A stretch of 20,278 nt of DNA from CAZSVE01 sp964610175. Its GTDB lineage: Bacteria; Pseudomonadota; Gammaproteobacteria; HK1. Location of the stretch: contig CAZSVE010000051.1 in NCBI GenBank assembly GCA_964610175.1, forward strand, positions 1-20,278. Direction: 5' to 3'. Shown here in pieces: positions 7,471 to 14,639 of the stretch. Under the pieces are notes generated by a model, which searched no databases, had not been told where the DNA came from, and was given only the letters and a program-made list of their open reading frames with translations. The position numbers were made by a program, and so were the translations under genes. Numbering within the stretch: the first letter of the stretch is position 1; every line of letters begins with the position of its first letter.

Positions 7471-7554
7471 CAGGCGCCGTTCGAACCCGAGGTGCTGGTC
7501 TATAGGAATGCCGCGCCCGCGCATCACCATGGCCACGGCCATGACCATGCGTGA
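7471..7554 (+). pseudogene. ureE: C-terminal tail of urease accessory protein UreE
   Basis: UreE is the nickel metallochaperone for urease. Only the end of the protein is recognisable: QAPFEPEVLVYRNAAP followed by the nickel-binding tail HHHGHGHDHA and a stop. 'APFEPE' plus a His-rich tail is the standard UreE ending, and ureF follows at once, the normal gene order. The peptide-binding and central domains (roughly the first 120 residues) are absent from all frames upstream. The reading frame is open upstream into unrelated sequence, so any product would be a chimera. Confidence 0.7.
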
Positions 7555-8293
7555 ATGGAATGTCGAATGATTTTCGACGAGCTCGATGGATGCCAGATGA
7601 CTTTCGTACACGGCCCGGTTGCCGCCATGCGGCTATGGCAGTTGATAAGCCCCGCCCTGCCCTGCCCGTTGGCGCCTATGCCTATTCTCAGGGCTTGGAA
7701 TACGCGGTGGAAGCGGGGGTGGGTGCATGACGAGGAAAGTGCATCACGATGGATACTGGCCATCTTCGGAGCAACCTCGCCGGTCTGGATCTGCCGTGCC
7801 GATATTGCAGCGTCTCATCCGGGCATGGAATCGCAACGACGCGGAGGGGATTACGTATTGGAATCGTTACCTGTCGTGCGCTCGTGAAACCCGTGAATTG
7901 CGCGATGAAGACCGACAGATGGGCGCCGCCTTGCAACGGTTGTTGCGTGAACTCGGGGTGGAATCGGACCGTGAATGGTTGCGGGCCGAAATCGGTTTTG
8001 CCTGTATGTTTTCCTTGGCCGCCAGCGTCTGGGAGATCCCCGAATGGGAGGCCGGTTGTGGGTATGCCTGGGCGTGGTGCGAAAATCAGGTTGCCGCAGC
8101 GATAAAACCGATCCCGCTCGGTCAGTCCGCCGGGCAACGCATCCTGTTGGCGGCTTCGAGCGCGGTGGTGGAGGCCGTGTCATGGTCGTGGGAAATGGCG
8201 GATGACGATTTGGGTGTGCTATCGGCGGGCCTTGCTATCGCCAGTTCCCAGCATGAAATACGACCTGTCTACATGAATAGGCTACAAAAGTGA
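7555..8293 (+). pseudogene. ureF: Urease accessory protein UreF, multiply frameshifted
   Basis: UreF, with UreD and UreG, loads nickel into urease. Fragments in three frames line up in order as one UreF: MRLWQLISPALP (from about 7627), VGAYAYSQGLEYAVEAG (7668-7718), WVHDEESASRWIL, HLRSNLAGLDLP (to about 7797), then a long frame from PILQRLIRAWNRNDAEG through RETRELRDEDRQMGAALQRLL, FSLAASVWEIP and LLAASSAVVEAVSWSWEMADDDLGVLSAGLAIASSQHEIRPVY. At least four frame changes are needed (near 7662, 7718, 7758 and 7797), so no functional protein can be made. The C-terminal two-thirds is in one frame and ends in TGA at 8291-8293, overlapping the arginase GTG. Together with the ureE tail this shows a former urease accessory operon; ureABC, ureG and ureD are not in the window. 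Confidence 0.85.
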
Positions 8294-9187
8294 AAAAAAT
8301 AGCAATAATCGGTGCGGAGATGGATTTGGGCCAATCGAGGCGCGGAGTGGACATGGGGCCAAACGCTTTGCGTTATGCTGGGCTGGATAATCAACTGCGG
8401 CAGTTGGGTTATATCCTGAAGGATTATGGTAATGTCAGGGTACCGGTCCGAGATACGCTATCGACAGAACGCGGACTGACCTTTTTGCCCTCTGTAGCCA
8501 ACGTATGTGAGGAAATTTATCGAATCGGACGGGATGCGATCACTGCCGGAGAGCTACCTAATCTTTCTTGGTGGCGATCACTCGATTGCCATGGGTAGCA
8601 TCGGCAGTGTAACGCACGCTGAACCGGTAGGTGTGCTATGGATCGATGCACATGGTGACTTCAATACGCCAGCAACTTCGCTTAGCGGGAATCTACATGG
8701 TATGTCCCTAGCTACGCTACTAGGCTTCGGTGTACCGAAGTTGGTCGATCTGGGTCGCCCCGGTCCAAAACTCATTGCCGATCAGGTCGTTCTAATCGGT
8801 ACTCGGGACCTCGATGTGCAGGAGCGAAGACTGCTTGGGGAAAATAAGATTACCGTTTTTACGATACGAGAGATCGACGAACAGGGCATCGCTACCGTAA
8901 CTAATAAAGCATTGAACCGCCTTAGTCATCTATCCCGCCTACATGTCAGCCTTGATATGGACATTCTCGATCCCACCGAAGCACCTGGCGTAGGCACACC
9001 TGTACCTGGCGGCTTAACGTACCGCGAAGCCCATCTGCTTATGGAGATCATTGCCGATTGTGCACACGTTGATTCGATGGATGTGGTTGAAATCAACCCG
9101 ATTCTAGATGAACGTAACCATACCTCCGAGTTGGCCGTAAGATTAATTGCTGCATTATTAGGGCAAACAAGGGGAGAGATTGCGTAA
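8290..9187 (+). pseudogene. rocF: Arginase, one frameshift
   Basis: Arginase hydrolyses arginine to ornithine and urea with a dinuclear manganese centre. Joined frames give about 298 residues, the usual length: MKKIAIIGAEMDLGQSRRGVDMGP at the start, then GGDHSIA, DAHGDFNTP, HVSLDMDILDP (two metal Asp), GTPVPGGLTYREA and a C-terminal EINPILD. All metal ligands are present. One extra T at about 8559 splits the gene; without it the sequence reads GELPIFLGGDHSI. The GTG start overlaps the ureF stop as GTGA, so the two were translationally coupled. The coding region is visibly more AT-rich and uses different codons (CTA, GTA, TTA) than neighbouring genes, hinting at separate ancestry. It may be a young pseudogene, a single-base sequence error, or a gene rescued by frameshifting. 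Agmatinase is less likely given the GQSRRGVDMGP N-terminus. Confidence 0.85.
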
Positions 9188-9221
9188 CAACGAAGTAGAT
9201 TAAAAGTCGAAGGTATCTATA

Positions 9222-9901
9222 CCCCTTTGGCCTCCAACTGGCCGCCCTTCGCGGAGAAGGCCCGCGAACTCATGGAAAAGCAAAAGGTAGCCGTGGTTTC
9301 CACCATCAATGGCGATGCCAACGTTGCCCTTTTACAAGGAACTGGGCAACCAGAACGTCTCCGCCGAAACCATTCCGGTCGTCGCCTTCTCCGTGGGTGA
9401 GGAGGAGCTTTCCGGCATCGATACCAAGCCGCTGGTGGGATATCTGACAGCCTGGAACTACTTCATGAGTGTCGATGACAAGGGCAACGATGCCTTCGTC
9501 GAGAAGTGGCAGTCCTTCTCGAGGACGAAAAGCGCGTGACCAACGATCCCATGGAGGCTCACTTCATCGGCTTCAATATGTGGGTCGAGGCCGTGGAAAA
9601 GGCCGGGACCACCGACACGGATACCGTCGCCAAGGCGATGATCGGCATGGAGGCGCCCAACCTCACCGGGGGCACGGCGAAAATGCTGGCGAACCATCAC
9701 CTCACCAAGCCGGTGCTCATCGGCGAGATCCAGGAAGACGGTCAATTCGAGGTGGTGTGGCAGACCGAGAAAGCGGTACCGGGGGATGCGTGATCCGATT
9801 ATCTGGAAGGTAGCCGCGACATTATTGCCGACTGGACCCCGCCCATTGGCTGCGGAAACTACAACGCCAAGACCAAGACGTGTTCGGGGCAGAGTTGTTG
9901 A
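9222..9901 (+). pseudogene. urtA: Urea ABC transporter substrate-binding protein UrtA, decayed
   Basis: UrtA is the periplasmic urea-binding protein of the UrtABCDE transporter. Recognisable pieces: SNWPPFAEKARELMEKQKVA fused to VVSTINGDAN; then FYKELGNQNVSAETIPVVAFSV, EEELSGIDTKPLVGYLTAWN, then KRVTNDPMEAHFIGFNMWVEAVEKAG, NLTGGTAKMLANHHLTKPVL and IGEIQEDGQFEVVWQTEKAVPGDA. Damage: the N-terminal third is absent; about 100 or more residues are missing in frame at 9286-9300; frameshifts occur near 9325 and 9520; and an in-frame TGA at 9791 replaces the Trp expected in GDAWSDY. After that stop the homology continues in frame (SDYLEGSRDIIADW, CSGQSC) to the true stop at 9899. A strong terminator-like hairpin follows. 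Confidence 0.88.
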
Positions 9902-9925
9902 GGGTCGATGGGAATCCTATGATGG

Positions 9926-9955
9926 AGGGGCAGTGCCCGTATCTGCCCCTTAGAT
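9926..9955 (+). terminator. Terminator-like hairpin after urtA
   Basis: AGGGGCAG and CTGCCCCT form a perfect 8-bp stem with a 9-base loop, followed by TAGATTT, a weak T-tract. It begins 25 bases after the urtA stop. The group II intron starts 26 bases further on, reminiscent of bacterial class C introns, which favour sites behind terminators. Confidence 0.6.
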
Positions 9956-9980
9956 TTACGGGTTTTGAGGCTGGAAATCC

Positions 9981-11409
9981 GTGTGAGCCGCAGGCATCGT
10001 CGGCTCAGTCTTAAACGGTGCGACCAAACCGGTACAGGAGGTAACGAATTGGTCTAATCCTACCTGTGCGGGTCCGTACCTGTACAGAACTGCTTACTCG
10101 AACTCACCTTTTGGTGGGGTACGCAGCCAGCGTCCGAGGGTGACCGAAGGCGACGGAGGGGCCAGGTAAGTAGAGTCCGGGGTGCTGCTGGGATCGATAA
10201 GGTCAGCATCCAGATGTTCGAGGCTCATCTCTATCAGAACCTCGACGCCTCGATGCATGAACTCAAAACTCGGGACGCATTCAAGCCTAAACCGCTGCGT
10301 CGCGTGTTCATTCCCAAAGGCAAGGGTGAAACGCGTCCACTGGGTATCCCAGCGGTGCGCGACCGAATTGCACAAGAAGTGCTGCGACAACTTCTGTCGC
10401 GGATCGATGAACCGCTGTTTCATGAGGATTCGTTCGGGTTCCGACTTGGGGTTGTTTCCTTGGCGAAACTGTCATCAGGCGCTAGGCAGGGTATTGGAAC
10501 TACGCTACCAAGGCTTCAAGGTAGTGCTGGATGCCGACATTCAAGGCTTCTTCGATAATATCCCCCATTTAGGTCTTGACCGGGCTGGCAAATGAGGTGG
10601 CAGACGGGAATATCCTAGGATTGGTCGAGCGATTTCCACGGGCCGGGGTTATGGAAAACGGGGCATTCAAACCAACCTCTATCGGTACGCCACAAGGGGG
10701 AGTCATCTCTCCTCTATTGGCAAATATTGCCCTAAACTCCCTAGACTGGCTGCTGGAACGCCAAGGGCCGCACTTCGTGCGCTATGCCGACGGCTTTGTC
10801 GTCATGTGTCGCACTCATGCCCAAGCCGAAGAGGCACTGGCTTTGGTCCAATCTCACCCCGTGGATAACTTGGAGCTGAAATCGAGCCCGGAGAAAACCC
10901 ATATCTCTACGTTTTCTCAAGGTTTCTCTTTCCTCGGCTTCGACTTCCACGCTCGAACAGTGACTATGCGGGCCAAGTCTCTGGAGAAATTCAAAACCAA
11001 AATCCGGGATATAACCGAACGCTCTCATAACCTGGATGATCAACTCATAAAACGCCTTAATCAGGTGATTCGGGGAACGGCAAACTACTTTGCCACTTCT
11101 TTCTCCCACAATCGCCGATTGTTCAAAGAAACGGATAAATGGATTCGGGTCCGCCTGCGCGGCATGAAGTATAAGCGTAAATGGAAAACCGTAAACTTGC
11201 GATTACGTCTTGAACACTTTCTACGTATGGGACTTTCGAGCTTGTATGATTTTTATGCTCAACCTGCTTGATACGAAACCGACAGCTCCCCTCACGGGGT
11301 ACTTCGATTGGGCCCGCCCGATGCCCGAAACGGGCACGTCGGTAAATGGGGGGAATCGACCCCCTCGCGGCAACGGGGAGGGAGTGACTAAGGCCTCTCC
11401 CTTACCCAC
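9981..11409 (+). mobile_element. Degenerate group II intron
   Basis: The element begins GTGTGAGCCGCAGGCATC, matching a 5' intron end (GTGYG) and the second copy at 19950. Bases 10033-10170 look identical to 20003-20140. It contains a reverse-transcriptase gene (10184-11271). Behind this, a domain V-like hairpin at 11318-11342 has stem CCGA/TCGG, a 2-base CG bulge on the 3' side and the stem TGCCCG/CGGGCA. It ends CTTACCCAC at 11409, shared with bases 1-55. The total of 1429 bases is short for an intron with a full-length protein, and the RT joins the 5' RNA part without its first residues, so an internal deletion is likely near 10183. Upstream lies the urtA terminator; downstream the PlsC remnant begins at once. 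The intron class is not determined. Confidence 0.85.
10184..11271 (+). pseudogene. Group II intron reverse transcriptase/maturase, inactivated
   Basis: Three consecutive frames give one RT-maturase: AGIDKVSIQMFEAHL and PLRRVFIPKGKGETRPLGIP; then RNCHQALGRVLELRYQGFKV and VLDADIQGFFDNIPH; then NEVADGNILGLVERF, TPQGGVISPLLANIALNSLD and a C-terminal maturase part with TANYFATSFSHNRRLFKETDKWI. Lesions: the N-terminus before AGIDKVS is absent; about 13 extra bases near 10447-10460 lie between two CTTGG copies and disrupt FGFRPGRN; a frameshift near 10590 breaks DRAVANEV; and the catalytic YADD is YADG (10783-10794), which removes one metal-binding Asp. The protein cannot be active. A full-length copy elsewhere could still mobilise the RNA in trans. 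Confidence 0.9.
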
Positions 11410-12352
11410 TTGGACATCACCATCGCATGCGCCTGGTGGCGAAATCACTTTGGCTATACCGACCCCTGGCCGGGAGGAATCCTGCTGTCTGCCCTGGCTC
11501 GCCGCTTCGTGCGTCGGGTGGTTGTAATGGACCCGGCGGGGTTGGCTGCCTGTCGGGGCGGCCATCTTTTCGGCAAACCATCAGGTGGCTATCGAATCGA
11601 TACTTTTTGATTTTCTGGTACCCGCTCCGATTGAAACACCGATAGCGACAGTGATGAAGACGGAATACCGCCATGGTTGGATCGGGCGGCTTATCGCCTT
11701 GTTGGAATCCTGTCCGGCGTTCGAATTCCCCTCTTTTGCCTTCTTTTCCGATCCCTCCGAGCAAAATAACAGCCCGGTCGGTACACTGCCTGCCCTGCGG
11801 GAGCGGCTGAACAAGGATAAGAGCGCCTTTCTGGTCCATGCCGCGGGAACGTGCTCGGTGACGTGTAACGATCCGGTCACGCAATCGAGCCCGATATTCC
11901 CGGATTTTGTGCCTGGCATGGGAGTCCCCATCATTCCGGTGCGCTTTAGCGGGGGACTGCCCACCAGGGGGAGTCACGACCAAACCCGCCTGGAGCTACC
12001 CCTGGGATCGACCGGACAGGATTGGTTCATCGGTGCTCCCCTCTATCCGGAAGATCTCTCCGGGATCCCTTCGAAGGAACGAAAAGAACGAATACTTGCC
12101 AGCATCGATAATCTCGGTCCACCTCTGGCGGACGAGCGCCCGAATCGGCCCGATGAGGATTTTTCGAGAAAAGTGGAGAGTCTGGGGGAATCTCTTGGGA
12201 TTCGGCCCCTGGCTGCCACCCTCCTGGCCGCCCTGCAGGCCGATCCCGAAGGCGTTTCCCTGGCCGAATCCCTGTCAGCCGACGATTTTGAAAACGGAAC
12301 GCCTTCGGGGCAGTGGCTATCGGATCTCGAGCAGTGGATGGGGAAGCTATGA
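11410..12352 (+). pseudogene. PlsC-type acyltransferase remnant
   Basis: The first frame (11410 to about 11560) reads WWRNHFGYTDPWPGGILLSALARRFVRRV and GLAACRG. A frame change near 11561 leads into AIFSANHQVAIESILFDFLV, EYRHGWIGRLIALLESCPAFEFP, FLVHAAGTCSVTCNDPVTQSS, MGVPIIPVRFSGGLP and WFIGAPLYPEDLSGIPSKERKERIL. The order NH-x4-(D/E), EGTR-like box, then PIIPVRF is that of glycerolipid/lysophospholipid acyltransferases. The EGTR box is AGTC here (11843-11854), so both the Glu and the Arg are lost. The N-terminus is cut at the intron junction. The second frame is open for 255 residues from a GTG at 11585, which may be translated but is unlikely to be active. Similar domains can accompany lipid-like polyketide synthases, so it may belong with the fossil at 15.3-17.5 kb; that link is inference. 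Confidence 0.65.
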
Positions 12353-12404
12353 ATTTTGCATTTACCGACCCGGCCAACTCGGCCAACCCGGAACCAAAAG
12401 GGAG

Positions 12405-12480
12405 TTCCGCTGCTTGCCGAGCGGAAGATCAAGAACCCTTTCCCTGTCGCTCCGAAGCTCCCGCTTGGGAGCGAGCGGAG
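12405..12480. repeat. Two adjacent hairpins, the second REP-like
   Basis: TTCCGCT/AGCGGAA (12405-12411 and 12420-12426) is a perfect 7-bp stem. AGCTCCCGCTTGGGAGC (12456-12472) is a tight hairpin with a GCTT loop, flanked by CTCCG and CGGAG. The second resembles the TTGGGAGC-type hairpin at 17696-17717. The rest of the 12353-12566 gap, between the convergent PlsC remnant and prfC, contains a short tandem CGGCCAAC pair and no gene. No T-tract supports a terminator for either strand. Confidence 0.55.
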
Positions 12481-12566
12481 GTTTTTCGATCGTTTTGTTC
12501 AGGCTTTTCCGGAGAAGGGACCAGGAAAGCTTCGAGTTCCGTATCCCCTGTTCGATGGTCGGTTAC

Positions 12567-14171
12567 TCACCTATTCGATTTTCCCTCTTGGATCTGCTCT
12601 CTAACGGAATTGAAACGAATCTCCGGCCAGCGTTCCTTCGTAAGGTCGAGATTGACCGTGGTGGGCGCGAGGTATACCAGCTCATTGGCATGGTCTTCGG
12701 CAAGGTTGCCCGCTGCCTTGGTTCGGAATTTCGTCAGGATGGTGTTGTCGGCGCATTCTATCCAACGGGCGGTGGCTACATTGACGGGTTCGAACCTGGC
12801 CTTTACTCGATATTCGTCTTCGAGCCTGGCGGCGACCACGTCGAACTGCAGGATTCCAACCGCGCCGAGGATGATGTCGTTGCCGACGATGGGCCGGAAT
12901 ACCTGGGTAGCACCCTCTTCGCATAATTCATCGAGTCCCTTGTTCAAGGCTTTCATGCGCAGGGGGTCGGCGAGGCGCACCCGGCGGAATATCTCCGGCG
13001 CGAAGTTGGGGATACCGGTGAATGTCAGGTTTTCCCCTTCGGTGAAGGTGTCTCCGATGCGGATTGCGCCGTGGTTGTGAAGTCCGATGACGTCTCCCGG
13101 GTAGGCCTCTTCGACGCGCTCTCGGTTGGCGGCCATGAAGGTGAGAGCGCCAGATAGCTTTATTTCTTTTCCGGTGCGCACATGGCTCAACCTCATTCCT
13201 TTGCGATATACGCCGGAACAAACCCGCAGGAAGGCTATCCGGTCCCGGTGAGCGGGGTCCATGTTGGCCTGGATCTTGAAAACGAAGCCGGAGAATTGCG
13301 GCTCGTCGGCGGATACGGTTCGGGATTTCGTGGGATAGTCCTGGGGGGACGGCGCGTTGGCGATGAAGGCGTCCATGAGGTGCACGATGCCGAAGTTGTT
13401 GAGGGCGGTTCCGAAGAAGACCGGGGTTTGTCGACCGGCGGAATAGGCATCTTTGTCGAACGGATGACTTGCGCCGCGCACCAGTTCGATTTCTTCGCGC
13501 AGGGTGCCGGCCATGCCGCCGAGCGCTTCGCTCAATCGGGGGTTGTCGAGCCCCGCCAGGACCGGACCTTCGCCGGATTGGGTCTTTTTGTCGGGGCGAT
13601 ACAGGGAGACGGTGTCTTGGTACAGGTGGTAGATGCCCTGTAGCTGGCTGCCCATTCCGATGGGCCAGGTGATGGGTGCGCACTGGATGCCGAGCACTTC
13701 TTCCACCTCGTCCAGGAGGTCGATGGCCGCCCGGCCCTCGCGGTCCAGCTTGTTGATGAAGGTGACGATGGGCGTGTCGCGCAGTTGGCAGATGTTCATG
13801 AGTTTTATGGTGCGTTCCTCGACGCCCCTGGCGACATCGATGACCATCAGCGCCGAGTCCACCGCCGTCAATGTGCGGTAGGTATCCTCGGAGAAATCGG
13901 CGTGCCCCGGGGTATCCAGGAGATTGATGACGCGTCCCCGGTAGGGAAACTGCATGACGGAGGAAGTCACGGAAATTCCGCGCTCCTTTTCCATGGCCAT
14001 CCAGTCGGAGGTGGCATGGCGGGAGGCCTTGCGGGCCTTGATGGTGCCTGCCATCTGAATGGCGCCGCTGCTGAACAGTAGTTTTTCGGTGAGGGTGGTC
14101 TTGCCGGCGTCTGGATGGGAGATGATGGCGAAGGTGCGGCGATTGGAGATTTCTTCTGTGAGGGTGGACAT
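12567..14171 (-). CDS. prfC: Peptide chain release factor 3
   Basis: RF3 is the GTPase that removes RF1/RF2 from the ribosome after termination. The 534-residue protein matches family length and is uninterrupted. GTPase motifs: HPDAGKTT (19-26), DTPGH (86-90) and NKLD (140-143). RF3-specific blocks include KARKASRHATSDWMAMEKER, VTSSVMQFPYRG, FFGTALNNFGI and the C-terminal EEGATQVFRP, GAVGILQFDVVAARLEDEY and WIECADNTILTKF. The start MSTLTEEISNRRTFAIISHPD fits; the upstream bases give only a weak purine run (ACGAGAACC). It stands alone on the minus strand between two pseudogene blocks, and its intact frame is a useful internal control for sequence quality. Confidence 0.95.
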   Translation of the reverse strand: MSTLTEEISNRRTFAIISHPDAGKTTLTEKLLFSSGAIQMAGTIKARKASRHATSDWMAMEKERGISVTSSVMQFPYRGRVINLLDTPGHADFSEDTYRTLTAVDSALMVIDVARGVEERTIKLMNICQLRDTPIVTFINKLDREGRAAIDLLDEVEEVLGIQCAPITWPIGMGSQLQGIYHLYQDTVSLYRPDKKTQSGEGPVLAGLDNPRLSEALGGMAGTLREEIELVRGASHPFDKDAYSAGRQTPVFFGTALNNFGIVHLMDAFIANAPSPQDYPTKSRTVSADEPQFSGFVFKIQANMDPAHRDRIAFLRVCSGVYRKGMRLSHVRTGKEIKLSGALTFMAANRERVEEAYPGDVIGLHNHGAIRIGDTFTEGENLTFTGIPNFAPEIFRRVRLADPLRMKALNKGLDELCEEGATQVFRPIVGNDIILGAVGILQFDVVAARLEDEYRVKARFEPVNVATARWIECADNTILTKFRTKAAGNLAEDHANELVYLAPTTVNLDLTKERWPEIRFNSVREQIQEGKSNR

Positions 14172-14246
14172 GGTGGATAATGGGTTCTCGTTTTAGCGTT
14201 TTGGGCAACGTATCCGTTGCGCTTTGGATGTGCTCGTTATCAAGAT

Positions 14247-14380
14247 GGGCGAATGCCCCGCGATGATCGAGGTCTTGTGTTCATCTGCTTGATCTGCTCG
14301 ACGGCGGGGAGGTCGACGTTGGGCACGTACTGGATGCGATGGCGGCATGCGTCGCCGGGGATCGTGTCGTAACGATACCG
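14247..14380 (-). other. Coding-like relic of unknown identity
   Basis: The minus strand has a short frame that reads like real protein (RYRYDTIPGDACRHRIQYV, then PNVDLPAVEQIKQMNTR) and ends in a stop near 14247. It has no start codon or ribosome site and lies in the 468-base gap between the divergent genes prfC and the Rieske fusion. I do not recognise the family. It may be a gene fragment or chance. Confidence 0.25.
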
Positions 14381-14455
14381 GGGCGATGCCTGTCATTGAC
14401 ACCGATTACTGCACGGGGTACCGTTTCGAGGAATTTCAGCATGTTCTTCATCCTT

Positions 14456-14472
14456 GCCCGAAGGGCTTTTTT
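14456..14472 (+). terminator. Short hairpin with T-run
   Basis: GCCC-GAA-GGGC is followed by six T on the plus strand. The 4-bp stem is short. No plus-strand gene ends just upstream, so it may be a leftover of a lost gene or chance. Confidence 0.35.
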
Positions 14473-14496
14473 CGATGATCGAACGACGTCAACGAT

Positions 14497-14604
14497 CTAG
14501 CGAAGCTTCGCCTCGAACCATTAAAGCGTGATTCGAGGATTCGGATGAAAATCGACATCCGGAAAAACCTGGTTCATCAGCGAAGCCGAGCGGAAAATAA
14601 ACAA
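14497..14604 (-). repeat. Dispersed intergenic repeat, copy E (inverted)
   Basis: Read on the minus strand it has the head TTATTTTCCGCTCGGCTTCGC, a diverged middle with CGATTTTCATCCGAAT, and the tail TCGAGGCGAAGCTTCGCTAG, which equals the copy B tail exactly. It is the only copy in this orientation. It lies in the divergent gap upstream of both prfC and the Rieske fusion gene, ending about 36 bases before the latter's ATG. Confidence 0.72.
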
Positions 14605-14639
14605 ATCGAATCAACGATGCTTAGAGAGGCCGAATAATC

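Noticed and set aside
7471..9901. Explaining all frameshifts as sequencing errors
   Set aside because: More than 8 kb of intact genes in the same window have none, and the broken genes also carry large deletions, a nonsense codon and active-site changes. Single-base cases (PIN toxin, arginase) do remain open to error.
12928..14208. A 426-codon minus-strand frame overlapping prfC
   Set aside because: It is prfC in a wrong frame, rich in His, Arg and Pro; the RF3 motifs are all in the other frame.
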